Below, piece by piece: positions 1 to 6,491 of a stretch of DNA of 7,805 nucleotides. Under the pieces are notes generated by a model. It had not been told where the DNA came from. It saw only the letters and a list, made by a program, of their open reading frames with translations, and did no database searches. A program made the translations under genes and the position numbers. How positions within the stretch are numbered: position 1 is the stretch's first letter; each line of letters starts with the position of its first letter. Where the stretch lies: NCBI GenBank assembly GCA_029239545.1, contig JARBUQ010000198.1, forward strand, positions 1 through 7,805, read 5' to 3'. Source of the DNA: Paenibacillus sp. Its GTDB lineage: Bacteria; Bacillota; Bacilli; Paenibacillales; NBRC-103111.

Positions 1-84
1 CTAAATTCTCACGCTATCCAGCCTATCTTTTAACTTGACCCTCCGCCACTTCCTACAAGCAACCTATCACCGCGAAAACCGAAA

Positions 85-113
85 TTTATACTTTTGGATA
101 ATTAAGTTCACAA
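85..113 (-). promoter_or_regulatory. Possible promoter reading out of the left edge
   Basis: On the minus strand TTGTGA (108-113) and TATAAA (85-90) are 17 bp apart (four and five of six matches). It sits right after the terminator T run, as expected for a new transcription unit on the same strand. Positions 1-84 contain no recognisable start codon with a ribosome site, so the gene served would begin beyond the window. Confidence 0.35.
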
Positions 114-147
114 AAAAGAGAGCACACCAAGACTTCCGGCTGCTCCC
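112..147 (-). terminator. Rho-independent terminator of the kinase-like gene
   Basis: On the minus strand GGGAGCA (141-147) pairs with TGCTCTC (118-124), 7 bp with one G-T pair, around a 16-base loop that can add GCC/GGT pairing, followed by six T (112-117). It ends the transcript about 90 bases after the stop codon. Confidence 0.75.
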
Positions 148-150
148 TTA

Positions 151-236
151 TTGCTCGACTGTCTCAAATTAAGAAATGTAATACTCGCGTGGGGACAGCA
201 ATCGAGTAGCAATGAAGCAGCATTCGGAGCATTGCT
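151..236. repeat. Imperfect inverted repeats in the 3' untranslated region of the kinase-like gene
   Basis: AGCAATG/CATTGCT (208-214 and 230-236) forms a 7-bp stem reaching the stop codon, and TTG-CTCGA-CTGTC (151-163) pairs with the interrupted GACAG, TCGAG and CAA blocks at 194-212. The two folds are mutually exclusive in part. No T run follows, so they are not terminators; function unknown. Confidence 0.35.
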
Positions 237-1099
237 CACCCCAAACCCCAAGCCTCGCAAAACTCTGCAACCGATGCATACCTCAGATCCCGAACCAGCT
301 CCACCGCACGCAGGGCTACCTCATACTTGTCCCTGCCCGCTTCCCAGCTTGAGTAATCCCGGTCACGTTCACCGCCCACAAGACAAAAGGCCATCGCCCC
401 CATGTTGAACACATTCGTCCTCCCGTCTATAGCGGCACCAAGCACGAATTCTTCAGGAGACATGAATCTGGAGGACCCCCACAGACGGCCCATATGATTA
501 AAGAAAGGCTTCTGCTCATAACAGTCGATATCACAAATTCTCGTAGCGTTCGTTTTGAAATCATACAAAATGCTGCCGTCGTAAAAATCAACCGCTACAT
601 AGTTCCTCGCCTCTACAAATCTGTGAAAGGTGAAGATTGAATCCAATGCGGCCAATCTAAGCTCCAACGATAATTGCCTGAACCGATAAAACGGAGAATC
701 CGGATGAGTATATTTGGCTGGCGGCGGAAAAGCAGTAAACGGATGCAGGGTCTCCCCTTCGAACCATTCAAAGACGCCGACATACCCAGCTCCGACCTCA
801 TAATGTTCCACCAAATTCACCAGATTTGGATGTCTCAAGCTCTCATACAGAGGCATGGCGAGCTTCAACCGCTCTATAGAGGCCTCAGGCTCCCCCTCAT
901 AACGCAGTGTCCGGGCACCAGCATATTTTACGAACAGCTTCTCACCATCCCGCTCCACTCCAAAGGAAATATTGCCCGAATCCTGCTGATCGAATACAGC
1001 GAAAGTCCGACCCAGCTTACGAAGCCAATCAAAGGCATGGTCCTCCTTCAGCTTAAAGTTTACATCATCCCAACTCAATGTCACTGCTTCGATAGTCAA
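236..1099 (-). CDS. Protein-kinase-fold protein with degenerate catalytic loop
   Basis: A 287-residue cytoplasmic protein with a Hanks-type serine/threonine kinase fold and no membrane or sensor domain. In order: a glycine-loop-like SGNISFGV (41-48), the ATP-binding lysine in FVKYAG (Lys58), LRHPNLVNL (88-96) before strand 4, the hinge VFEWFEGETL (109-118), a catalytic loop AVDFYDGSIL (169-178), DID (190-192) in the DFG place, and GSSRFMSPEE (208-217) in the activation/APE segment. The catalytic Asp171 and metal-binding Asp190 remain, but the usual loop Lys and Asn are Tyr173 and Ser176, the DFG glycine is Asp192, and the helix-F Asp is Asn229. It may be an atypical kinase or a pseudokinase; the target is unknown. 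The start is TTG at 1099, fixed by AAGGAGG 6 bases upstream. It lies downstream of the AraC gene with no evident iron role. Confidence 0.85.
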   Translation of the reverse strand: MTIEAVTLSWDDVNFKLKEDHAFDWLRKLGRTFAVFDQQDSGNISFGVERDGEKLFVKYAGARTLRYEGEPEASIERLKLAMPLYESLRHPNLVNLVEHYEVGAGYVGVFEWFEGETLHPFTAFPPPAKYTHPDSPFYRFRQLSLELRLAALDSIFTFHRFVEARNYVAVDFYDGSILYDFKTNATRICDIDCYEQKPFFNHMGRLWGSSRFMSPEEFVLGAAIDGRTNVFNMGAMAFCLVGGERDRDYSSWEAGRDKYEVALRAVELVRDLRYASVAEFCEAWGLG

Positions 1100-1133
1100 T
1101 GTATGCCTCCTTCACTTACTTTTCGCATGCCTA

Positions 1134-1163
1134 ATTGTACCTTTCACCACCCGACATTTCTAA
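1134..1163 (-). promoter_or_regulatory. Possible promoter of the kinase-like gene
   Basis: In the 75-base gap after the regulator gene, TTAGAA (1158-1163) and TACAAT (1134-1139) are 18 bp apart on the minus strand. No terminator separates the two genes, so read-through from the regulator is equally possible. There is no Fur-like motif here. Confidence 0.3.
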
Positions 1164-1174
1164 GGATTAATTGT

Positions 1175-2761
1175 TTATAAGCTTTTTGTCCGCTCCAAGA
1201 GCTCATCAATAATCTGATTCTGACCTTCCGGCGACCAGCTTAGACCGATCCAATTCGAGATCAAATAGAACCGATTGTTCCGGATCGCTTTCATCCCTTG
1301 CCAGGATTGGCTCTGCTGCAGCCTCGAGAAAGACTCTTCAGGCCCCGCTAATTGAAGATGCTTGTGCAGAAAAATATGGTCGGTCTCAAAAGGCGGCATT
1401 TTATCGATGGCAAAGTCCTTTAACCTTTCATGCAGCGGTACAATGCTGCTCGGCTTCAGGCCAAGCTCCGAGAATAACAGATCATTAAGCGGGTGATCGG
1501 TAAGTCCCTGCACACGAAGCTGATGATCATAAAGGCGGATGACGGATAATGTTTCATCCCCTAACTTAAGGGCGAGCATTTTGCGGGCATAATTCACCTT
1601 CTGTTCCAATTGGCTGAAATGCTGCTGAGCTTCCTTCTCCCGGCCAACCAGCTCCGCTATTCTCATATGATTCTTCCGCCAATCCATCGTGTAATCGAGA
1701 AGGATTGTTGGGGCAATCTGCTTGAGTTGCTCATAAAGAAGAGTGTGGCGATAATCAGCCAAAATAATGTCCGGCCGTGCATTGCGCAGCTCGTTCAACT
1801 GATTGGACAGCATGCGGTTGTATTCATCCGTATAATACGGCAAATTGCGGTGACAATTGATGGCTGCATACTCCTTCACGCCTAAGCTGCGCAAATTATT
1901 GTGATAGTGAAAGCAGCTCGCAGCCCCTATCTTTAACTGCTGCCTTCTCATATAGAAGCTGGGCGACATCCCGATGGAGCGCTTGAACATTTTGCTGAAA
2001 TAAAACTCGTTCCCAAAGCCTACAGAATCCGCAACCTCCTTGACAGAACAATCCTGCTGTTGGAGCAGCTGCTTGGAGCTGTCGATACGGATCTGGTTCA
2101 AGTATTCAACAGGAGAAACCCCCTTTGCTTTCTTGAAGCTTCTAGAATAGGAGGTTTCGGTAAGTCCCGCTATGTCGGCCAGTACATCCAGCTTTATTTT
2201 CTCGTGATAATGCTTGTACATATAACCGATGCTCTGATCGATCCCTTTGCTGGCCGTCTCCACTATGCCTTGCTCCGGTATATCCTGCAGGATGAATTGA
2301 AGCAGGCTTTGGAATTGAAGCTGCAGTCCGGCAGCATGCTTCGCATGGTTCCGGCTGTCGACATACAGCTGCTTCACGCGTTCTACGGCTTGTTTGATAT
2401 TGGTAAGAGGCAGCTTACCCGGCGGAAGCAGCTCAGACTTGTCCGAATGGGTAACCGAATAGGCCCATTTGCCGTTCCGTTTGGCAGCCGTTACACGGTT
2501 CAGTACCATAATATAATAGTCCACGTAGCTTGATTCCAGTATCACCTCTATTTCCGATGACTCTCTGAGGTAGAAAGAATGATTCAACTGCAAGGTGAAT
2601 ACTTCCTTACCGATTCGAATGATTCCGTTGCCAGCAGTTATTACAAGGATCATATCACCTGGAACGATAAACGTTTGCAAATTATTGGGCTGACGATATC
2701 GTCGCTTATGGATGGAGGAGAGGAATACCAAGGGGTACTGGGCTTGAACAAACGATGACAT
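1175..2761 (-). CDS. AraC-family activator fused to siderophore-binding (SBP) domain, Btr-like
   Basis: Cytoplasmic transcription regulator of 528 residues in three parts. Residues 1-160 form an N-terminal, probably cupin-like, domain. Residues 175-273 carry the two AraC helix-turn-helix motifs (VLADIAGLTETSYSRSFKKA and SVKEVADSVGFGNEFYFSKM, ending in the family pattern GMSPSFYMRR). Residues 282-528 resemble a TroA/FecB periplasmic-binding domain (ARPDIILADYRH, LKQIAPTILLDY, LNDLLFSELGLKPSS). It has no signal peptide or lipobox, so the binding domain is cytosolic. This is the architecture of B. subtilis Btr, which senses bacillibactin and activates feuABC. By analogy it should sense the siderophore brought in by the neighbouring importer and activate that promoter (inference). 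The ATG at 2761 is preferred: AAGGTGA lies 8 bases upstream, whereas a TTG eight codons earlier lacks a ribosome site. Confidence 0.93.
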   Translation of the reverse strand: MSSFVQAQYPLVFLSSIHKRRYRQPNNLQTFIVPGDMILVITAGNGIIRIGKEVFTLQLNHSFYLRESSEIEVILESSYVDYYIMVLNRVTAAKRNGKWAYSVTHSDKSELLPPGKLPLTNIKQAVERVKQLYVDSRNHAKHAAGLQLQFQSLLQFILQDIPEQGIVETASKGIDQSIGYMYKHYHEKIKLDVLADIAGLTETSYSRSFKKAKGVSPVEYLNQIRIDSSKQLLQQQDCSVKEVADSVGFGNEFYFSKMFKRSIGMSPSFYMRRQQLKIGAASCFHYHNNLRSLGVKEYAAINCHRNLPYYTDEYNRMLSNQLNELRNARPDIILADYRHTLLYEQLKQIAPTILLDYTMDWRKNHMRIAELVGREKEAQQHFSQLEQKVNYARKMLALKLGDETLSVIRLYDHQLRVQGLTDHPLNDLLFSELGLKPSSIVPLHERLKDFAIDKMPPFETDHIFLHKHLQLAGPEESFSRLQQSQSWQGMKAIRNNRFYLISNWIGLSWSPEGQNQIIDELLERTKSL

Positions 2762-2819
2762 AACCTTCTTCACCTTCCTATACAAAGCATCTGCTGCTCA
2801 CATCTAACACCGCAACCAT

Positions 2820-2834
2820 TGATAATCATTATCA
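2820..2834. promoter_or_regulatory. Perfect Fur box upstream of the AraC-SBP regulator
   Basis: TGATAAT-C-ATTATCA matches the 7-1-7 Fur consensus at every specified position and extends to a 17-bp palindrome (2819-2835). It lies just downstream of the predicted -10, about 60 bases before the start codon, so Fur with iron should repress the regulator independently of the importer operon. Confidence 0.9.
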
Positions 2835-2842
2835 ACAATACC

Positions 2843-2871
2843 AGTATAGAGGTTTACTCCAGTTATGGGAA
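2843..2871 (-). promoter_or_regulatory. Predicted sigma-A promoter of the AraC-SBP regulator
   Basis: On the minus strand TTCCCA (2866-2871, four of six) and TATACT (2843-2848, five of six) are separated by 17 bp. The predicted start near 2836 places the Fur box at the very beginning of the transcript. Confidence 0.5.
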
Positions 2872-2897
2872 GGGGAAATCCGGCTTTGACTCCAGCG

Positions 2898-3470
2898 TTA
2901 TTCAATAATTGTAAGCAAATCTTCTGCAGCCGTCCGTGGTCTCTCCGATGGAATGACTTCCGGATAGCCGATATGAAGCACTCCGGCAATTTTTTCCCCA
3001 GGCATTACTCCAGCAGACTCCCGGAATTTGGGATCATAGCCATAGTTATTCGTTTTCCACACTACTCCTAATCCTTGCTCCCACGCCAGCAGTTGAAAAT
3101 TCTGAATCAAACAGCACACTGCGGCGTAATCCTCATCCCATACTTTTTGGCGCGGATCTTCCTTCAGGATTATTAGCAGATGCAGAGGGACCGACTGATA
3201 GTATTCGAGCTTCTTAGCACCATACTTCGCTCTATCCTCCGCAGAATATGTCTGAACCATCGCATGGGCAAAAGCAGTCCGTCCTTCCCCCCTATACAGA
3301 ATGAATCTCCAGGGCTGACGATTCCCGTGATTCGGGGCCCATACACTGACATTAAGCAGTTCAAGCACAAGCTCGGTGGATACGGGGTCGGTCTTAAACA
3401 GACGAACGCTTCTTCTCTCGCGGATCAGGTCGGCAATCGAACCTTGGAATTTAGTTTCTAACGAGTGCAT
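2898..3470 (-). CDS. Nitroreductase-family FMN oxidoreductase
   Basis: A 190-residue flavoprotein of the nitroreductase family, nearest in size and pattern to the compact YdjA-like members. The N-terminal RRSVR (19-23) and APNHGNRQPW (45-54) are the usual FMN-binding segments, and GLGVVWKTNNYGYDPKFRES (133-152) with the GVLHIGYPE stretch (163-171) is the conserved C-terminal core. The family uses NAD(P)H to reduce nitro compounds, quinones, flavins or other small acceptors; the substrate here is unknown. The gene is last in the siderophore operon and its start lies inside the end of the ATPase gene, so it should be Fur-controlled with it. AAGGAGG stands 12 bases before the ATG. A role in reducing imported ferric siderophore or supplying reduced flavin is plausible but inferred. 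No clear terminator follows, so transcription may continue into the regulator gene. Confidence 0.92.
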   Translation of the reverse strand: MHSLETKFQGSIADLIRERRSVRLFKTDPVSTELVLELLNVSVWAPNHGNRQPWRFILYRGEGRTAFAHAMVQTYSAEDRAKYGAKKLEYYQSVPLHLLIILKEDPRQKVWDEDYAAVCCLIQNFQLLAWEQGLGVVWKTNNYGYDPKFRESAGVMPGEKIAGVLHIGYPEVIPSERPRTAAEDLLTIIE

Positions 3471-4320
3471 GAACGTGACTCTCCTCCTTGTAACTATGGT
3501 TGATAGGTTGCGATTCAGGATGCTGTTCTGTAATATGACGTCCTTTGCCTTTGGGAATACACATAGGCGTGCCGAAGAACGGATCAGGGATTACTTTGCA
3601 CTCCATTCCGAATACATCCTTCACCAGCTGAGAATGAATGACTTCCTCCGGTTTGCCTTGAGCATAGATGGTCCGATCCTTGATGGCGACAATGTGGTGA
3701 GCATAACGGCAAGCCAGGTTAAGATCATGCAGCACCATTACAACCGTCGTCTTGACCTTCTCGTTCTGCTCGAACAACAAATCGAGAATGTCTATTTGGT
3801 GAGCCATATCGAGATAAGTGGTCGGCTCATCCAGCAGTAAGGTTTGTGTGCCCTGCGCCAATGTCATGGCAATCCATGCACGCTGTCTCTGTCCACCCGA
3901 CAGGGAGTCGACCGACTGATCCATCAGCTCGATTGTATTAGTTGCGAGCATAGCCTGCATCACCATCCGCTCATCCTCTTCCGACCATTGCTTCAGCCAA
4001 TTTTGATACGGATAGCGGCCTTGCTTGACCAATTGGAAGACGGTCAGTCCTTCCGGGGCGATCGGACCTTGAGGCAGGATGGCTAACCTCCGGGCCACCT
4101 CCTTGGTCGACAGCTCGCTGATCTGTTTGCCGTCAAGGATTACTTCGCCTTTTGACGGCTTCAGCAGCCGAGCCATTGAACGCAGCAATGTCGACTTCCC
4201 GCACCCATTTGATCCTATGAATACTGTGATCTGCTCTTTTGGAACAGAGAAGCTCAATTGATCAATGATCGTGCTGCTTCCGTAGGACAAGCTCAATTGT
4301 TTAGTTTCAAGCGAATGCAT
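3451..4320 (-). CDS. FepC/FecE-type siderophore ABC transporter ATP-binding protein
   Basis: Cytoplasmic ATPase that powers ferric-siderophore import through the two FecCD permeases. All motifs are intact in the 289 residues: Walker A GSNGCGKST (36-44), Q-loop Gln84 in ILPQ, signature LSGGQRQR (140-147), Walker B LLLDEP (161-166) and switch His198 in VLHDLN. The ATG at 4320 is chosen because AAAGGAG lies about 10 bases upstream and the family begins here; an open frame back to 4422 runs into the permease gene. The C-terminal 28 residues form a polar tail with five histidines (262, 267, 275, 282, 284) beyond the conserved domain. The last 20 bases overlap the start of the nitroreductase gene in another frame, so the two are probably translationally coupled. 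Confidence 0.95.
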   Translation of the reverse strand: MHSLETKQLSLSYGSSTIIDQLSFSVPKEQITVFIGSNGCGKSTLLRSMARLLKPSKGEVILDGKQISELSTKEVARRLAILPQGPIAPEGLTVFQLVKQGRYPYQNWLKQWSEEDERMVMQAMLATNTIELMDQSVDSLSGGQRQRAWIAMTLAQGTQTLLLDEPTTYLDMAHQIDILDLLFEQNEKVKTTVVMVLHDLNLACRYAHHIVAIKDRTIYAQGKPEEVIHSQLVKDVFGMECKVIPDPFFGTPMCIPKGKGRHITEQHPESQPINHSYKEESHVHALVRN

Positions 4321-4339
4321 GGAGTGCCTGCTCCTTTCG

Positions 4340-5383
4340 TTATCTGGAATTGCGTCTTGTGTATAACAAATAAATAAAGAAGGGAGCTCCAACGGCTGAA
4401 GTGAATACTCCGACCGGCACATCCAGCGGGAGGAAGAACGTCCTCCCCACCAGATCAGCCACCGTAATAATGATGGCCCCGATCAGAGCGGACACGGGCA
4501 GCACACTGCCCGCATTGGAACCAATCAGCTTGCGGGCCATATGAGGCGCGATTAACCCGATGAAGCCGATTGCTCCCGCTACGGATACCGCAGCTGCAGC
4601 CAAGGCTACGCTGATTAACAGCAAAAGCAGCCGATTCAGCTCGACCGGACTGCCGGCTCCTGCTGCTATGTCATCCCCCAGCTGCCCAATATTGATATGG
4701 CGGGCCAGCAGGAAAGCCGCTGGAATGAGAATGACGGTCCACGGCAGGATGGTCATCACATTCTCCCAATTCGCCGCATACACCGAGCCCGTCAGCCACA
4801 AATATGCTTGACCCGCATCATTCCTCGGGCTGAACACAATCATCATCGTCGTAGCGGCCGACATCAAAGAGGACATTCCGATGCCGACCAGAATAAGGCG
4901 GATGGGGGTTACTCCTCTTTTCCAGGCAAGCCCATACAACACAATCGAGACAACGGCAGCACCAAGCATCGCAAAAGCCGGCAGAAAGCGGATGCTGACA
5001 GCCCCCGCCGAATAAGTGAGGAATGTCACCGCGGCTACTGAAGCCCCGCCTGTAACCCCAATAATATCCGGCGATGCCATGGGATTGCGGATAATGCCTT
5101 GCAGGATCGCTCCTGCCGCAGCCAAAGATGCACCAACTAATATGCCGATAACGATCCGCGGAAGACGCAGTTTGTTAATTACCATCGCATACTCATCGGG
5201 GCCACTGCCAAACATACTGCGAACTACATTTAGCGGCGATATGCGCATTTCCCCAAGACCTGTGCTGATAATGGCGGCTGCCACGAGAACAAGGAGCAGG
5301 CTCAGGGAAAGGAACGTGGTCTTCCGGTGAATAAGGAAAGATACAAGGCCGCTCTTCGAGCGAACAGGAACATAATGCTTCAT
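4340..5383 (-). CDS. FecCD-family siderophore ABC transporter permease (second)
   Basis: Second membrane subunit of the importer, 347 residues, close to the usual family length. Recognisable landmarks are LRLPR (72-76), the GASLAAAGAILQGIIRNPMA stretch (84-103), GVTGGA (109-114), the GFIGLIAPHMARKLIG region (273-288) that contacts the ATPase, and DVPVGVFTSAVGAPFFIYLL (321-340). The start is the ATG at 5383, which overlaps the TGA of the first permease by 4 bases, so translation is probably coupled; AAAGGGG lies 12 bases upstream. A longer open frame back to 5533 is rejected because it lies in another frame of the first permease and reads as cysteine- and arginine-rich noise. The ATPase gene follows after 19 bases. 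Confidence 0.95.
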   Translation of the reverse strand: MKHYVPVRSKSGLVSFLIHRKTTFLSLSLLLVLVAAAIISTGLGEMRISPLNVVRSMFGSGPDEYAMVINKLRLPRIVIGILVGASLAAAGAILQGIIRNPMASPDIIGVTGGASVAAVTFLTYSAGAVSIRFLPAFAMLGAAVVSIVLYGLAWKRGVTPIRLILVGIGMSSLMSAATTMMIVFSPRNDAGQAYLWLTGSVYAANWENVMTILPWTVILIPAAFLLARHINIGQLGDDIAAGAGSPVELNRLLLLLISVALAAAAVSVAGAIGFIGLIAPHMARKLIGSNAGSVLPVSALIGAIIITVADLVGRTFFLPLDVPVGVFTSAVGAPFFIYLLYTRRNSR

Positions 5384-6402
5384 GATTTGACCAGCCCCTT
5401 TCTCGCGATGTACATGAAGAAGGGGGCGCCGATAATAGCAGTCATCACACCGACCGGCAGCTCTTCCGGGATCATAATGAACCTCGCCGCCAGATCGGCC
5501 GTTATTAACAGAATTGCACCGAACACAGCACAATAAGGAATGACCCAGCGGTGATCAATGCCCGTGAAGAATCGCGATATATGTGGAACGACGATGCCTA
5601 TAAAAGCAATGGGACCTGCTACCGATACCGAGCTGCCGGCAAGAACTACTATGATCAGGCCAGCTAACAGCTTTACCTTCAACGTTCGCTGACCAAGACC
5701 TTTAGCCGTATCCTCCCCCATCATAAGCAGATTCATATCCCGGGATATGATCCAGGCCGCTGCCCAGGCGATTCCCATAAAAGGAAGCACCGTCATCAGC
5801 ATATCCGGCGAACGTCCAGCAATCGTACCAGTAAGCCAGAATAACACCGAGCTTAAGCCCTGCTTGTTCAGAACTAGTATTCCTTGTGTAATGGAAGAGA
5901 ATAGAGCTGTCATTGCGGCTCCAGCCAAAATGATCTTAAGCGGAGTCAAGCCGTCTCTGCCTATCGAGCCAAGCATGTACACGATTAACGCACCAACCGC
6001 GGCACCCAGAAAAGCAAGCCACATCAGCGTATGCATCGACGATATCTTCAGCGCAACGGCACCCACAACAACGAACATCGTTGCACCTGTGTTCACACCA
6101 AGCACACTCGGAGAAGAGAGCGGATTGCGGGTCAACGTTTGCATCAGCGCCCCCGCAATCGCCAGACTCGCCCCGATCGCAGCCGCAATGAAAGCACGCG
6201 GCATACGAGTAGTGCGGATAATAATCTGCTCGTTCACACTGTCGTCGTAGTGAAACGCAGCCGACCAAGCTAATCCCCAGCTATAGTTCACAGCACCGAA
6301 CAAAATACTCGAAGCCACACATAAGAGCAGAACCGCAACGCCTGCAGCAAGCCCAATCCACTTCCACTTGCTTCTATTCCTCTTCTTGCTGTTCACGTTC
6401 AT
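5380..6402 (-). CDS. FecCD-family siderophore ABC transporter permease (first)
   Basis: Membrane subunit of the ferric-siderophore importer, expected to pair with the downstream permease as a heterodimer. The 340 residues are strongly hydrophobic, with about ten membrane segments expected for the family, after a basic cytoplasmic N-terminus (KKRNRSKWKW, 6-15). Signatures are RMPR (66-69), the GASLAIAGALMQTLTRNPLS stretch (77-96), GVNTGA (102-107), the AFIGIVVPHISR ATPase-coupling region (266-277) and LPVGVMTAIIGAPFF (315-329). I start at the ATG at 6402, preceded by GAGGG with a tight 3-base gap. The GTG two codons later has better spacing and is an alternative. A longer reading from 6453 has no ribosome site and begins inside the intergenic hairpin. 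The stop overlaps the next start as ATGA. Confidence 0.93.
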   Translation of the reverse strand: MNVNSKKRNRSKWKWIGLAAGVAVLLLCVASSILFGAVNYSWGLAWSAAFHYDDSVNEQIIIRTTRMPRAFIAAAIGASLAIAGALMQTLTRNPLSSPSVLGVNTGATMFVVVGAVALKISSMHTLMWLAFLGAAVGALIVYMLGSIGRDGLTPLKIILAGAAMTALFSSITQGILVLNKQGLSSVLFWLTGTIAGRSPDMLMTVLPFMGIAWAAAWIISRDMNLLMMGEDTAKGLGQRTLKVKLLAGLIIVVLAGSSVSVAGPIAFIGIVVPHISRFFTGIDHRWVIPYCAVFGAILLITADLAARFIMIPEELPVGVMTAIIGAPFFMYIARKGLVKS

Positions 6403-6432
6403 ATTCCCTCTGCATCCCCCTACGATGCGCAA

Positions 6433-6457
6433 ATGAATGAGCAGGCTGCTCATTCAT
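6433..6457. repeat. Perfect 12-bp-arm inverted repeat between SBP and permease genes
   Basis: ATGAATGAGCAG and CTGCTCATTCAT flank a single G, so the transcript would form a stable hairpin 34 bases after the SBP stop and about 30 bases before the first permease start. No T run follows on either strand, so it is not a standard terminator. Its position fits an mRNA-stabilising or attenuating element that raises SBP over permease levels, a common need in SBP-dependent importers. The function is inference. Confidence 0.7.
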
Positions 6458-6491
6458 CGTTACTGTCCTATACTAAGACGCGCTTATTCTG

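Noticed and set aside
674..1180. 168-codon plus-strand open frame opposite the kinase-like gene
   Set aside because: Antisense shadow; the minus-strand frame has kinase motifs in correct order and a strong ribosome site.
2060..2533. 157-codon plus-strand open frame inside the AraC-SBP gene
   Set aside because: It is antisense to a well-supported gene, has no ribosome site and no recognisable domain.
2762..2785. TTG start extending the AraC-SBP protein by eight residues
   Set aside because: No ribosome site precedes it, and the extension is itself the purine-rich ribosome-site region of the ATG at 2761.
2849..2893. Repeated CTGGAGT-AA upstream of the regulator, as a possible activator site
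   Set aside because: Only about nine bases match, one copy is adjacent to the nitroreductase stop, and no matching copy occurs at the importer promoter.
5747..6250. 167-codon plus-strand open frame opposite the first permease
   Set aside because: Shadow of a hydrophobic permease gene; alanine/isoleucine-rich with no family pattern or start signal.
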